Shown here: positions 12,011-24,385 of the stretch, piece after piece | Layout: every line of letters begins with the position of its first letter | Position numbering within the stretch: the first letter of the stretch is position 1 | From: Phalacrocorax aristotelis | Taxonomy: Eukaryota > Chordata > Aves > Suliformes > Phalacrocoracidae | Length of the DNA stretch: 64,000 nt | NCBI RefSeq assembly: GCF_949628215.1 | Contig: NC_134276.1 | Coordinates: 219,004,610-219,068,609 of the forward strand | Direction: 5' to 3' | Made by a program: the position numbers and the translations under genes | The notes under the pieces: generated by a model | The model's input: only the letters and a program-made list of their open reading frames with translations | Told to the model about the DNA's origin: nothing | The model's database searches: none

Positions 12011-15000
12011 AGCCAAGAGCTGTGCTCCAGCCCTGCGCTGCCAGTCCAGCCCCACTGAGCCCACAGCAAAGCACCGGGGCCAGCCCACCCCGCTGACCCC
12101 AGAGTGAGGTACCAGAACAGTCCCAGCCCTGCTGCCCCCAGCAGGGGAACCGCCTGCCCCCCCACAGGGGTCTTCCATCCACACGGCCCCGCAGGGAGAA
12201 GAGGTGCCCCAGCCCCATGCTGCTCAGGGGTGGCAGGGTTCCCCCAGCCCCAGTGTCCCTACCTGGCACAGGCCCACGTGCTCCTGCACAGGCTGCTCTG
12301 GCTCCTGGCGCCTGCTACGCTGGAGCCTACAGGAAACCCGCGGCCGCCAGCTCAGCCCCTTTCCTGCCAGGAAGGGGACACTCCTGGCCCCTGCCAGGCT
12401 ACCGCCCCTCTGTATGCCCGGCGTCCTGCCACAACCACACTGAGGCAGCAGCCCAGGACGTGCAGACGTCCTGGGTCAGGGTCTGGCCACAGGGTCCCAT
12501 GTGCACACACGCAGCTGCATATGCATGTGTTTGGGGTGCTATGGGGTGCTGTGCATCATATGGGGTAGGTGTCATGCACAGCTTTGGGGTCTGTGTGCAT
12601 CTGCAGGGGTCAGGATGTGCCTGTGCATCTTATCTGTGGAGCCAGGAAACACCTTGCCAGAGCAGAGATTCTCCTTTCCTGTGGGAGCACCGCAGGCCCG
12701 GAGGAAACCCTGCTACAAGGCCGGAGCAGAGCGCCACAGCACTGTCCGCAGCAGTGCTGGATGGACAGACAGGCAGATGGAGAGACAGACAGCGCCCTGG
12801 CCTTAGACGCTTGCTGGGGCACACAGTCTGCCCTGGCCAGGCGTGGATGGGGCAAGCTTGGGCAGAGCCAGAGCAGCCAAGGCAGGGTGCAGAGCCGAGC
12901 CAGGGAGCACATGCCCAGGCCACAGCACTGTTGTTCGTACAGCTGTGGCAGGAAAGAGGCACCCTGCCCAGCCCAGCTGCATCTGCGCACCCTGTGGGGA
13001 CACCCCTTCCCACCCTGCTGCCCTCCCTGGTGTGCCCCCATACCCGTTCCACCTACCCTCCCTGGCGTGCCCCCATACCGCCTCTGGCTGCCCAGCCTGG
13101 TGTGCCCCATCTGCTGCTCTGCTCTGCAGTCTCCATGTATGCAGCAGCAGCATGCAGCCGCGGTGCAGCTCAAGGATGTGTGTCTGAGTGGGGTCCACTG
13201 GAAGGAGGTCAGGCATGCCTTCAACAGTCTGACTGAGCTGCATAGGGACCCACGTCTGGCAGCTGCAGGGCCCCATGTGCCAGTTCTGAATGCCACGTCC
13301 TCCTCCAGGAACAGGCTGCCTCACCCCAGGCAGCATCTTTGTCCCTGCCTGACAATTGTCCCACCTTTGGGCAGTGGGAATCACTCTGCAGCAGGCACAC
13401 CTGGCCTGGGAGAGCCGCAGGAGAGAGAGACCCGTCTAGCCAGCTGCAGGACCTCGCAAGGATCCTTTCCCCACCCGTGGGACAGCTTTTCAGCAACCCC
13501 TGGGACCTGCACTGACCATAGCTCCTATACATCCCTGCTCCGCTCTCTGAGGGGAGTGCAGCCACCAAGGGATGTCTTCCTATGACTTTCCAGGTCAGTG
13601 TTGCCACCTCAGAGGCTCGAAATAGCGTCCAGGCTCTGCCTGTGCCTTTGGCCTGGTTTTGATCATGAGATGTTTAGTTACAATTCTTTGGGCATTTTTT
13701 AGCTCATGAAGGCAAACTTCCCGGATTTCCCTCATGAGCCTGGAGAGCCGAGAACGCACTGTTCCCATAAAGCTGACACGTTCCCCCAGACCCATGACTC
13801 CAAGCATTTTCTGAGTACTGCAGTGCTCACACCAGCAGTTCAGAGCTGGTGCTGTGATAACGTCTGCAGTCCCACAGTGTTAGGAACAAGTCCCAGCTGC
13901 ACAGGAGGGAAACAGGTCCTGGGGTCATAGGAATGGGACTGGACCCTAGACACAGGAGTGGGATAGGTACTGGTCTCACAGCCCTAAAAACCCCTCCTAG
14001 GCAAAACAACACATGAACAGGTCCTGGTAGAGATTAAGCAACCAGATACTGGCTGCACAGCACAGGGAGCAATTAAACTGTTAGGGATGGGCCTCAGTGG
14101 GGTGGGTGGGGCAAAAACTCATCCTTCTGGCCAGCAGGCCCCAGGGAAGGCAGAGTGGGAGACCTTATCCCAGGTCTCCCTGAGCTGTGGTGGGGCAGCC
14201 CACTCCTGAGCTCCTTCACATTACAGCCCAGGCACGGGGCAGCTCAATATGAGCAGCATCTGACATATTGAATGTGGCAGCTCCCCTTGAGACCAACCAA
14301 GTGTGAAATAGAGCCAGTATGAGCTGGGAGAAGAGACATTGCTCAGGGGAGAACAGCCAAAACTGTGCTCAGCATAGAGTATTTCTGCAGCGGTCAGCGC
14401 ATGTAGTGTGGAAAATGAGGAACCCCATGCCAATGTCTGTACATCCAAATGACCCACAACATGCACACAGCCGAAGGAGGTGAGCACCTCTGAGCCAGGG
14501 CAAGCCCAAGGAACAGGAAGCCATCCCTTCTTCTGCCCCTTAGGGAAGTCCCAGTGCAGTCCTGTGGAGTGGACCCATGCTTGTGTCCATGCAGAGATGA
14601 GAAGCTTATGAACACGACCCTGAATGACCACAGGCCATGCTAGTCCTGGCTGAGCCTCAGCCTGCAAAGAGATGCATAGGTATGACACCATGTGTGCAAG
14701 CACATAAGGCAGGTCAGTCTGTTGGCGTGCAGTCCAGGAGGCTGAACCAGCACAAAATGACAGGCTCTGGCTCAGTGAAGCGGGAGTCCCAACTGGGGGT
14801 GCTCTGCCATGGGCAGGTCAATGGTGGTACACACACTCCTGGGGGATATGGGCACACCAGCCCCAGGGAGCAGGCAGGGGGTTCAACAGAGCTGTGGGGG
14901 GTCCCCACCTGGGGCTGGCACAGGTCAGGGACTTCAGACAAGTGCTGTGCCTTGGAGCATGGGGCATCTGTGCAGAACGAAGCTTGCCGCCCGCGTTGCT

Positions 15001-16125
15001 TTCTCCAAAGGTCAGAGAACAAGTGCAATGCAAATGCTGGCGAGTGGGAAGCAGCAGGAAGCTGTGTCTCCCAGACTGGAGTGTGGAGCCAGGCGGAGGC
15101 AGGGCCCATCTGGTCCCTCCCATCTGACAGCCAAGAGGATAGTAGAGACCATGCAGGGGACCCACAGGAGGCAGGGGAAGGGGGCAGATGTGGAGGGCAG
15201 CCGGAGCTGCCCAGCTCTAGCAGAGTTTGCTCCCAGGCATGCCAGGGCACCCCACAGTGCAGGCCTGGGAAACCAAGTCCTGCAAAGGAGCTGAGGAGAC
15301 TCCACAGGCAGGCAGTTTCTGCGTGGTGATGTGCCCTCCACAAGGAAGGAGCTTGGATGATGACCGTGGAAAGGCCAGAGGACCAGACAGCTAGGCAGAC
15401 CTCAGGGGCTGCAGCGGGGATCCAGGCATCCCAGCTTCCTGCCCACCATTGGGCAGTCTTGGCTGCTGTGGCTTCACGTGGGGATGCTGTGCAATGCCCA
15501 AGGTGCAAGTCTCACTGCAGGGAAGCAGAGGCAGGTGGTATATCTTTTTCATACTCAGTGCGTGAGCTGTGCTGCATCTGGAGCGGGGAGCTGCCTTCCC
15601 CATGTGCAGACTTCTATAAATGTGCTTTGCTGAGATCCTGCAGGCCCTGACAGGGGCAAGTATTAGGGCAACAGGGCCCAGTATCAGAGGGACAGCTCAG
15701 CTCCCCCTCCTCCTTCGAGCCTCCCTGCTTCACACTTGCTCTTCCCAGCACTAATTGGCCCAAGGCACAGCATGGGATGGCAGGGAGGTGGGAGGCTGGC
15801 TGAAACCCCTTCTGTTGCTGCCTTTGGAGTGAAGGACATGGCAGCAGAGGGTGCTTCTACTCTCCAGTGCACTGCACAGTGAAAGAGCTCTGCACATGAA
15901 AGCCAGAGGGGCTGGGCTGGAGCTAGCTGGGGTCAGAGGCAGGCTGGCAATTGCTGCAGGGCCGGCAGCGTGCCCAGCAGTCCTGGCGGCACAGAGGGGA
16001 TTGTGCCTGCTCCTTCAGCCTGCATCCAAATCCAGTCCCCAGGAAGGCCAGGACATGGGCAGGGAACTTCTTAGGCAGCTCTGGAAGAGGCTTTTGCTCT
16101 GGCATAGGTTAGAATGAAAACACAG
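12011..16125. other. non-coding DNA, no gene recognised
   Basis: The region is GC-rich with overlapping open frames up to 339 codons in several frames (12,200-13,600) and no domain. Around 13,020-13,110, the phrase CCTGGTGTGCCCC or CCTGGCGTGCCCC recurs three times with loose spacing, a small degenerate repeat. No CR1 or RNA gene was recognised. Confidence 0.45.
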
Positions 16126-16300
16126 CTGTGGATGCCCCAACCCTGGAAGTGTTCAAGGTCAGATTGGACAGGGCTTTCAGCAACCTGATCTAGTGAAAGA
16201 TGCCCTTGCTCATGGCAGGGGGGTTGGACTAGATGATCTTTAAGGGTCCCTTACAACCCAAACAATTCTGTGAGCCAGCAAATTCTATGATTCTGTGTGC
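16126..16300 (+). mobile_element. CR1 LINE, 3' end fragment
   Basis: It contains the typical CR1 tail: CCTGGAAGTGTTCAAGGTCAG, then GACAGGGCTTT, GGTTGGACTAGATGATCTTTA, and TCCCTTACAACCCAAAC followed by ATTCTATGATTCTGTG. Only the last part of the reverse transcriptase frame and the 3' UTR remain. It is of the subfamily with a TTACAACCCAAA-type end, like the copies at 19.1 and 44.8 kb. Confidence 0.9.
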
Positions 16301-19115
16301 TAGCAAAAACCTCTCTCACCATATAGTGACACCACTTCTCCTGAGGCACTCTGAGAGCTTAGGGACTGGCTCCAAGGAGAGTAGCAATTGGCTTCAGCTG
16401 AGCACAGGCAAGGACAGGGCTAATGCCTTGGGCAGAGTGTGCCAACAGACCTGTGCACCGGACAGCACTCCAGCCATGGGTTCACCACTGCTCTCTGCAG
16501 CTCTTGGTGGGTGAGTCTTGCTGAACTCAATGCTTAGAGCTCCATTAGAGTCACACTGCTGAAAGCTCTGGATGGAGATGGTGCATCACCCACAAATGGT
16601 GACGATACAGGACCATTGCAGTGTGGCTTCTCAGCGGCACTGGCTATCTCAAGCAAAGCTTCAGGTCACTGCTGTACTCCAAGTCCCACAGACTGGCAAG
16701 CAAATTCAAGGTCTGGGCCCTTACCTGCAGGGTGCACCATGACACCATTCCAGCCCAAGGATCCTGAAGCTCTGGGCGAAGGCCATGACTGACCACATTG
16801 CTCCTCAAGCACAACAGCACTGTCCCCAGCCAGGGTGAGCTGTGTCAGTTTAGGGACAGCTTGCTGAGAGCTCACAAGGCTCCCCTTCTAGCCTCACTGC
16901 CTCCTGCTCTGAGCACCGCCACTCCTCGCTGGGCCACCTCTGCAACCATGGGTACAGAGCAGCCAAGACACCAAAGAAGGCATACAGTATTTATCCCCCA
17001 CATTGCCCTTCCCAAGGCAAATGCCCAGTGGCTGCATTTGCCCACCAGCACTGCTGGTGTATGTGCAATAGTTGCATTTGGGGTCTGCTTGGACCCAGTA
17101 TCTCTGGGCTGCATTCTGCCTCTGCACTGAGTTACCTGGCTGCTCATAGAATAAACTGGATATTTTCTGGGACTCCTTCTTTGTTCCATGTCCCATATGC
17201 TGGATCCCATGCTGCCCCCTTCATGGACATTCCTAGGTGTTTGGTACAAAGCTGGTGGTCCAAGGACAGCTCTAAACGGTGGACAAATACAGGACAAGGT
17301 CTTGTGTTTTCCATCTCTTGATGATAGCAGAAGGTGCAGCTGTCTCTTTTCCCTGAGCTCATGGTTTAGGAGCAGCTGCTGTGGGACTCTGAAATGTCAG
17401 ATCTTCCTAGCTGACACAGATAAGCCTTGGGCTCTGCCAGCAGCAACCTCTGAGCGTGCCATTAAGGGCACACCATAGTCATCCCTCTGCTTCCTGCAGC
17501 AGAGGCTTTGATGAGTGCATGTGTCCCACTGCGCATCTATCTGATTCAGGCTGTAATCTACCTGGGCAGAAAGCACGGGCATATGGTGAGGGGGAGTGAG
17601 GTGGCAGCCCTAGGCCACTGGTTGCAGCCTATCCTTTCTCAAAAACTATGTCATGCAGCACTACTACATTGTAGCAACATATAAATCACCTTGTATCTTA
17701 CCATATTTTCTGCCCTTGGCACTTGTGCGGTGCTGGGAGGCAGCTCCAGAACATCACCACCTACAGCCTATGCACAGCTTTGGGCAGCATTACCCGGCTC
17801 TGGAAACCTCCCGTGCTGAGGTTTGGACACAGTCCCTGTAGACCTGCTGCTAAGGACTCTGGCTAACTATCGTTAGTGAAACGGCTTCTTCTGTACCAAT
17901 GTCCTGTGTTACCATCTCCTTCTCTAGCCCCTCCTGCTGCATGGCAAATGCCTTGTCTCTTGGGCGCCTGACTGTTGCAGTGGGCTGCTCTCAGCACACA
18001 CCTGTTGAATGTGAAGTCTTGGCATGCGCCTTAGATAACCCTCAACACAAGACAAATGTTATAGCAAGAGTTAAGAATGCTTTTACTAGGATGCAACCAT
18101 CAACAATGCTGTGCCTAGGATCAGGCAGGTAGGTAACATTAAAAGCTTTACTTACAGCTTCCTGTGCTGTAATGCAGAGTTCTCTCTCTCCTTCTAACCA
18201 GATCACACCCATCAGGATGCTGATACAGTCTTTGGCCACAGTCCTTACTCCAAACCTCTACCCTAGCTTTTGTTTTCCTGTAGAGGAATTTGCTTTGGTG
18301 CTACAGACACCTTGGTCCACTGAACTCTCCCTTGGCCTCTTTTCAGGTTCACACTTTGACTCTCTGAATGCCAGTATTTGTGCTTCTCCCAAGAATTGCA
18401 GACCACCTTACCTAGTGTGCAGAAATGCTGCAGGCCCCCAAGCATGGCAACGTGCAGCTGCCTTGTACCCAAGGTTCATGTAGAGCCTCTCAGCCTCTTT
18501 GGTGCTTCATGAAGTACAGTTAACCTCCCATGGTAGAAGACTTTATTCCACCCCACTGGGCATATGGCCCAGCCCTTTCCGTGCTCAGCCTTCTGAGCCT
18601 ATTTTTCATATAAACATATTTTCAAAGTATTCTCTCTACCAGCTTGCAAAGAATGCCAAATTCAAGTCCTGACGAGCTTTATACCAAGAAACAACTACAA
18701 CTCCACTGGGGTGGCATCACCAGCACCAAGGCATAAAATTTATGTACTCCCAAGATTCACAAACAAGCTAAACTCTTGCAGTCCCTGCTGGGAAAACAGA
18801 TGCTGGTCTCCCAGACCATACCAGCCAGCTTCTCTGCCTACAGACTGGGGCCATGTCTCTATACTGCCCGCAGTTGGCAGCACCCACCCCATCTGGTGCA
18901 GACCAGAAAGGCTGGGCTGAGGCAGGGCTCAGCCTGAATGAAGTGCAGACATCTGGGACCTGCCTGTGGTCCTTCTGTGGGTGGCCCCAAGCCCTCTTGG
19001 TCGCTCCTAGTCCTGAGGCTGGGTGTGCCACTGTGCCCTGTATGGGCGCTGAGGCACACTGATCTTCTGCAGCCAGGCCACCAGCCAGCCTAAGCACCAT
19101 TTGTGCTTGACTCTG
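16301..19115. other. non-coding DNA, no gene recognised
   Basis: No host exon was recognised. The part from about 17,640 to 18,700 is moderately AT-rich and could hold an old, unclassified element, but I see no terminal repeats or protein remnants that would name it. Confidence 0.4.
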
Positions 19116-20165
19116 CATCATATCCGAAAAGTCATGGCAGTCAGGCAAAGCCCTCAGTGACTGGAAAAAAGGAAACACAATGCCCATTTTTAAAGAGGGT
19201 AAAAAGGAGGACCCTGGGAGCTGCCAACCAGTCAGCCTTGCCACTGTGCCTGGTAAAATCATGGAGCAGTTTCTCCTGGAAGACATGTTGAAACATATGG
19301 AAAACAGGGAGGTGATTAGAGACAGCCAAGATGGCTTACAAAGGGCAAATCATGCCTAACTAATCTAGTGGCCTTCTACACTGGAGTAACTGGATCAGTG
19401 GACACAGGAAGAACTATGGATGTCATCTACCTAGACTTCTATAAGGTCTTTGATATGGTCCCTCACAATGTTCTTGACGATCAGTTGGAGAGATATGGGT
19501 TAGAGGGATGGACTGTTAGATGGATCAGGAATTATCTGGATGGCCATATACAAAGAGTTTCAGTCAATGACCAGCAGGTCGAGGGAGGTGATTCTCCCCC
19601 TCTGCTCTGCTCTAATGAGACCCCACCTGAAGTACTGCATCCAGCTCTGGGATCCCCAGTACAAGACATGGACCTGTTAGAGCAGGTCCAGAGGAAGCCA
19701 CAGAACCGATCATGGGGCTGGAACACCTCTCCCATGAAGAAAGGCTGACAGAGCTGGGGTTGTTCAGCCTGGGGAAGAGAAGGCTCCAGGGAGATACTAC
19801 TGCAGCCTTTCAATACTTAAAGGGGGCTTGTAAGAAAGATGGAGAAAGACTTTTTACCAAGTGCTGCAGTGACAGGAGAAGGGGAAATGGTTTTAAACTG
19901 AAAGATGGTAGGCTTAGATTGGACATAAGGAAGAAACGTTTTACACTGAGGGCAGTGAGACACCAGAACAGGTTTCCCAGAGAAGTTGGGGTTGCTCCAT
20001 CCCTGGAAGTGTTCAAGGTCAGGTTGGACAAGACTTTGAGCAACTTGATCTAGTGAAAGATGTTTCTGCGCATGGCAGTGGGGTTGGACTAAATTGTCTT
20101 TAAAGGTCCCTTCCAACCCAACCCAACCCATTCCGTGATTTTATGATTCTACAATTTTATGACCA
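19116..20165 (+). mobile_element. CR1 LINE, truncated copy with internal deletion
   Basis: The 5' part encodes the start of the CR1 reverse transcriptase (DWKKGN, then VSLATVPGKIMEQ). Further on it reads [13 protein letters not shown], corresponding to RT motif A. Near 19,593 the sequence jumps from RT to a much later segment ([15 protein letters not shown]), so several hundred bases including the FADD box are missing. The 3' part runs through the C-terminal region to GGTTGGACTAAATTGTCTTTA and a degenerate ATTCTAC/ATTTTATG end. Stops and frameshifts make it inactive. Confidence 0.9.
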
Positions 20166-20765
20166 GTTTCCTCCAGCCCTGCTCCAGACAGGCTGGCACG
20201 CTCTGCACCCAGCCTGGCTGCCCTGAAGTGGCCAGAAGCTGTGTCCAGGTGGGAGAGCTGCAGCCCTTCAGTCTAGAAAATGGACATGACTGCATGAAGA
20301 GATGTCAGGCTAGCTCAGTGTGATCTTTGTTTGGTGAGATGCGCTGTGGTTTCTGTACATCTCCATGGCCCACGTTTTTTTTCCTACATAGCTTGTCCCA
20401 AGGCCTTGCCCTCTGTTACGGTCACCCTAGGAGGCATGCTGCCTCCTGTAAGCCCTCTCCCCTTGCTGAGGGGTGCAGCAGCACCAGGCCAGCATGGCCC
20501 AGGCATTTTGACCTTCATCACCTCCCTGGAGGTCCTGCAGCACTGGCTGGAGTGGCCACAGTCCCTGTGGGGGTACCCATTCCTACATCTGACCAGGCCA
20601 CCCTCTGCTGAAGGTTGTTGTTCAGGGGTCGTCATTTGATTGCATCCCCACTTGTGCCCAGAGGCAGGCCCTGGGCAGAGCCTTGCTGGTGATGGCTGTC
20701 CTGACTCTGGCAGCTCTGGGCTGGAGGCTGCTGTGTCCTGCCTGATCCCCAGACGACCCTATGTC

Positions 20766-20818
20766 ATCCTTGGGGAAGGGGAAGGCGAAGAGGAAAGGGA
20801 AAGGGAAAGGGAAGGGAG
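20766..20818. repeat. purine microsatellite, (GGGAAA)n-like
   Basis: An almost pure purine run of GGGGAAGG, GGAAAGGG and AAAGGGAAAGGG words about 50 bp long. Confidence 0.75.
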
Positions 20819-21365
20819 CCTTGCAGCACCTGGCCACACACGCTGCAGTAGTCTGGCTTCCCCAGAGAATTAACTTCTGCAGGGAGCATGTGGCACAGGC
20901 CTTTCTGGACGTTTAGTTAACCAGGTCTCACAGGGGCCAGCATCTGTCTGAGATATCATTGTGCATGCTTGGCCCTGTTTGGGCACCACAGATTCCCTGG
21001 GCTCCTCTCACAGCAACATCCCCCAGCAGCACTGCAGGGTGGGTGAGCCATCCTCCACATTCCATACCATAGCTACCCTGTCCCCATGTGCTGTGCCAAG
21101 AAATCCTCCTGGGGACAGGCTTGTAAATGGAAACCATCTGCCCTTGGAAAGGGGAGCTTGTAGGGAGACAACTGAGCTGGGTAGAGCAAGATGTTCAGGG
21201 CAGGACTGGCTTGGGATGGAGTGGAGAGACAAGGAGGCTGGCAGAGGAGGATGGAGTCAGACCTGGATGTGTCGGACACATTCACTGCCCTGCAACACGA
21301 ATGAGCACTTGCTGCCTGCCTCCCGGGGGTTCTGCTGGCAGCACCTGCCCCTTCCCGCTGCTTAA

Positions 21366-21455
21366 TCACCATTCTCTATGATAATGAGTCGACAGCTCCT
21401 TAAGGGAAACACGCCTGCTAATTAAGCCCTTAATTTGGTGACACTGCACATTTCC
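21366..21455. other. AT-rich block with homeodomain-like sites, candidate conserved element
   Basis: Within GC-rich DNA this block has TATGATAATGAGTCGACAG and TAATTAAGCCCTTAATTT, giving two inverted TTAA/TAATT cores 10 bp apart. This is typical of homeodomain binding clusters. Function is not demonstrable here. Confidence 0.25.
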
Positions 21456-21654
21456 AGAGGCTGTCTGCCTGCTTGCCTGCAAGGACATCCTGTCCCAGCC
21501 TGGCCATGACACAGCCCTCTGACATGAGGCACAGACCCCCACTGCCCAGGCTTTCGCCACAGAGGGTGGTGAAAAACAGCCAGTACCACACCCCTGCACC
21601 TCAGCCATCATGGTGCTGGAGAGTACGCCACGCTGTCTGCAGAGCAAGGACATG

Positions 21655-21885
21655 CAGGGCCACACGCATGTGTGCACAGGGAGGGCTCATCTGGGCCATG
21701 CACACACACAGACAGTGCTCACCACAGGCAGCATTCACTGCGGGCAGCACTCCACATGCCCATGCACATGCATGGGCAGTGCTCACCACAGGCAGTACAC
21801 ACGCGGAAGGTGCTCGCTGCCGGCTGTGCACGCACACAGGCAGCACTCACCACATGCTACATGCGGTTGTGGACACTGCTCATTT
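21655..21885. repeat. CA-rich minisatellite-like region
   Basis: CAGTGCTCACCACAGGCAG occurs at about 21,714 and 21,777 (63 bp apart), and the related CAGCACTCACCACATGC follows at about 21,841. CACACACA and GCATGCACATG runs separate them. This is an imperfect repeat of about 63 bp, roughly three copies. Confidence 0.55.
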
Positions 21886-23082
21886 GGACAGTATGTCTTT
21901 TCACTTTTCACTCTGCTATGTGTGTCACTGGTTCACATTAAGTTTTACTCTGCTTGGGAAGGACTAGCTGATGTCTCTGGTATGTGTTCATTAGCTTTGG
22001 GGCTGTGGTGGTTGGGGCCAGGTAAGGGAAGAACTGGCTGGCCAGGAGAGAGTGGATGAGTGCCACAACATACTGTGAGGGATGCCTGTAAGTAGTGAGA
22101 AGAGGCAGCAGCTTCGGACCCACTGCAGGTGGGCCATCACTTTATGGCAGGTCTCTGGGTATGATGGAAGTCCTGAGGTCTACGGGCTGAGCTGGTGGGT
22201 GTCTCTGCCCCCTTGGATGGTGGAGTTAACAGATGCAGGCAGTGGTGGTTCATTGCACCCCATGAGAGCTTTGCACAGGCAGCACTCTCAGCCTGTTCCT
22301 CTTGGCGCTCAGGGAGGAGTACTTTGGATGGCACAGGCACAGATCGTGCCAGAGGTTTCCACTCCCAGGTCCTTGCTCTGTCACACTTGACTATGGCAGA
22401 AGGGCCTCCTGTTCCCTTTGGGTCCATGAAACTAATGGTGCTGATGTACTGGGGGATATTTCTGCAGGGACTGGCTTTGGCCAGGATAACCATGGTTTGT
22501 CACCTCTGTGCTGCACCAAAGCACTCTGCCTCACTCGTGCAGGCTGGAAGAGACCAGCAGGTAGACACAGGGCTGCATGTGAGCCAGCAGCTTTGCCAAC
22601 CAAAGGACCAGGAACATCTCCCTTGGGTGCCCACCTGCATGTCAGCACAGCATAGCATGGCATGACCTGGTGTGTTCACACTGCACCGGTGTCCCACAGC
22701 CATCATGGGGGACACAGGGCTCAGCGGATGGTGCCCTGCCACCATGTCCTCCATAAGCACACAGGGCCAAGTGGGGCACGTCTGCTGCCTGGAGCACAGG
22801 CAGCTGGGGACCTCACAGCAGAACAGGAGTCACTGCATGTCATGGGACAATTTCCCAGCCACAGCTGGGCTGTGGCGTACGAGAGTCTCCGTTGGGCTGG
22901 AGGGTCAGGGACTACATGTGTGCTGTCTGGCAGCATGTGTGGGGCCTCTGGAGCAGGGGCAGTTGGTAACTCCACTCATGTCCTGAGAGGATGAGGGTTG
23001 TTGCCCCTCCCCACAGCAGAGCCTGGCCGAAGATGGATCGGACCTGCTGCAGAAAGCTGACAGCAGCCTCTCCCCTCCCAGC

Positions 23083-23215
23083 AGCATGCTAATTAGTGAG
23101 GTGCTAAGCCCTGAATATTATTCATTGCTGTGATTACACATTCAGATAAGCACGAGTCGTGCAGTTATTGCCATGTGATTACAGCTCACTCTGGGATTAA
23201 TCAGGTATCTCTCTC
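23083..23215. other. AT-rich block with repeated TGTGATTACA, candidate enhancer
   Basis: The block holds GCTAATTAGTG, GAATATTATTCATTG, TGTGATTACA at 23,129 and again at 23,174, and GGGATTAATC (an OTX/PITX-like GGATTA core). The flanks are GC-rich and it has no coding frame. The cluster of homeodomain-type cores suggests a regulatory element, but this is inference only. Confidence 0.3.
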
Positions 23216-23264
23216 CCTCAAAAACCCTGGAAGTCAGTTGCAGTGATCTGCAGGAATAGCCAGT

Positions 23265-23450
23265 GAGTGGGGAGGGAGCTGCTGGGATGGAGACAGAGAT
23301 GGACCGGGGTGAGGGAAGGTGTGGGGAACATGCTGGTGACAGGGGTAGGAACAGGGATTGGGATGGGGACAGGGATGGTGCTGGCACCAGGGCAGGGAAT
23401 GGGTCTTGGGCAGTGGACAGGGATAGAGATGATAACTTTGGAAAGGGCAT
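23265..23450. repeat. degenerate (GGGACAGGGATGG)n repeat
   Basis: The plus strand repeats GGGATGGAGACAG, GGGATTGGGATGGGGACAGG, GGGATGGTGCTGG and GGACAGGGATAG. This is an imperfect G-rich array with a period of 6-12 bp. Confidence 0.55.
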
Positions 23451-24045
23451 GTGAGTGGGGGAGGGAGGGAGATAAATCAGGGGAGGCCAAGCACAGTTTA
23501 GCTGCAAGGGGTGATTTCACAGAGACATATTAACACAGCAGGCTGCTATGAGACCACATCAGGGTTTGCTCGGTGTGCCAGTGCTCAGTTCAGGATGCAG
23601 CTCTGAGGGTTGCAGGGCAGGCACCTGGACATGGAGGAGCCCTTCTGAGCCAGCAGAGAGTGACCCACCACAGACTGCACCAGAGAGAGTAGTTTGCCCA
23701 CAGCCAAGCAAGGAGCCTGTGGTGGGTGCTCAGGACATGCTTGGAGGGAGCTGTCTGGAGCGAGGTGGGGGTTGCATCTTATTCATGCAAACACTTGAGA
23801 AGTGATGTACCTGGGCACATCAGTGCTGCGGACACACAAGGCAGGATCCTCAGCATCCCTCCCCAGGGGCCAGAGGTCCCTGCCTGCTGGGTTGCACTGC
23901 CAAGGGGCAGCAGGGTACAAGGCAGGCAGCTGGGGAGCAGGCGTGGCTCATGCCAGAAGATGAGCTGTTGCCCCAGACCCCACTGGCACAAAGGCACTGC
24001 CTTACATCTGTAGGCCTGTCCAGGGAGGATGTAGCTGCTGCATTC

Positions 24046-24385
24046 ATAAGCCTAGGGCTCTCTACAACTACTTGAAAGGAGGTTGTAACGAGATGGGTGT
24101 TGATCTGTTCTCCCAAGTTACTAGTGATAGGACAAGACGAAATGGCCTCGAGCTGCATCAGGGGAGGTTTAGATTGGATATTAGGAAAAAATTTTTTACT
24201 GAAAGAGGGATCAGGCATTGGAACAGGCTGCCCAGAGAGGTGGTGGAGTCACCATCCCTGGGGGTGTTCAAAAAACATGTAGATGTGGCACTTCAGGGCA
24301 TGGTTTAGGAAGCATAGTAGTGTTGGGTTGATGGTTGGACTTGATGATCTTAGAGGTCTTTTCCAACCTTAATGATTCTATGAAG
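24046..24385 (+). mobile_element. CR1 LINE, 3' end fragment
   Basis: It starts in the CR1 C-terminal region ([12 protein letters not shown]-type codons). It passes through [18 protein letters not shown] and [19 protein letters not shown], then ends with GTTGGGTTGATGGTTGGAC, GATGATCTTAGAGGTCTTTTCC and AACCTTAATGATTCTATGA. The GGTTGATGGTTGG/TTTTCCAACCTTAATG tail marks a different CR1 subfamily from the 16.1 and 19.1 kb copies. Confidence 0.9.

Larger units (their letters stand above)
20166..24045. other. non-coding DNA with simple repeats and AT-rich blocks
   Basis: No host exon was recognised. The region holds a purine microsatellite (20.77 kb), an AT block (21.37 kb), a CA-rich minisatellite (21.66 kb), a second AT block (23.08 kb) and a G-rich degenerate repeat (23.27 kb). 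Frames here are short and have no domains. Confidence 0.45.

Noticed and set aside
10127-12269. Long frames across the CpG island on both strands
   Set aside because: Stop codons are rare at this GC content; residues are almost only Arg, Ala, Pro and Gly. Only the 12-codon ATG/donor pair was kept, as a weak candidate.
12217-13585. Two overlapping plus-strand frames of about 339 codons
   Set aside because: They overlap in different frames with equal length, share no domain and follow a CpG island; stop-poor composition explains them.
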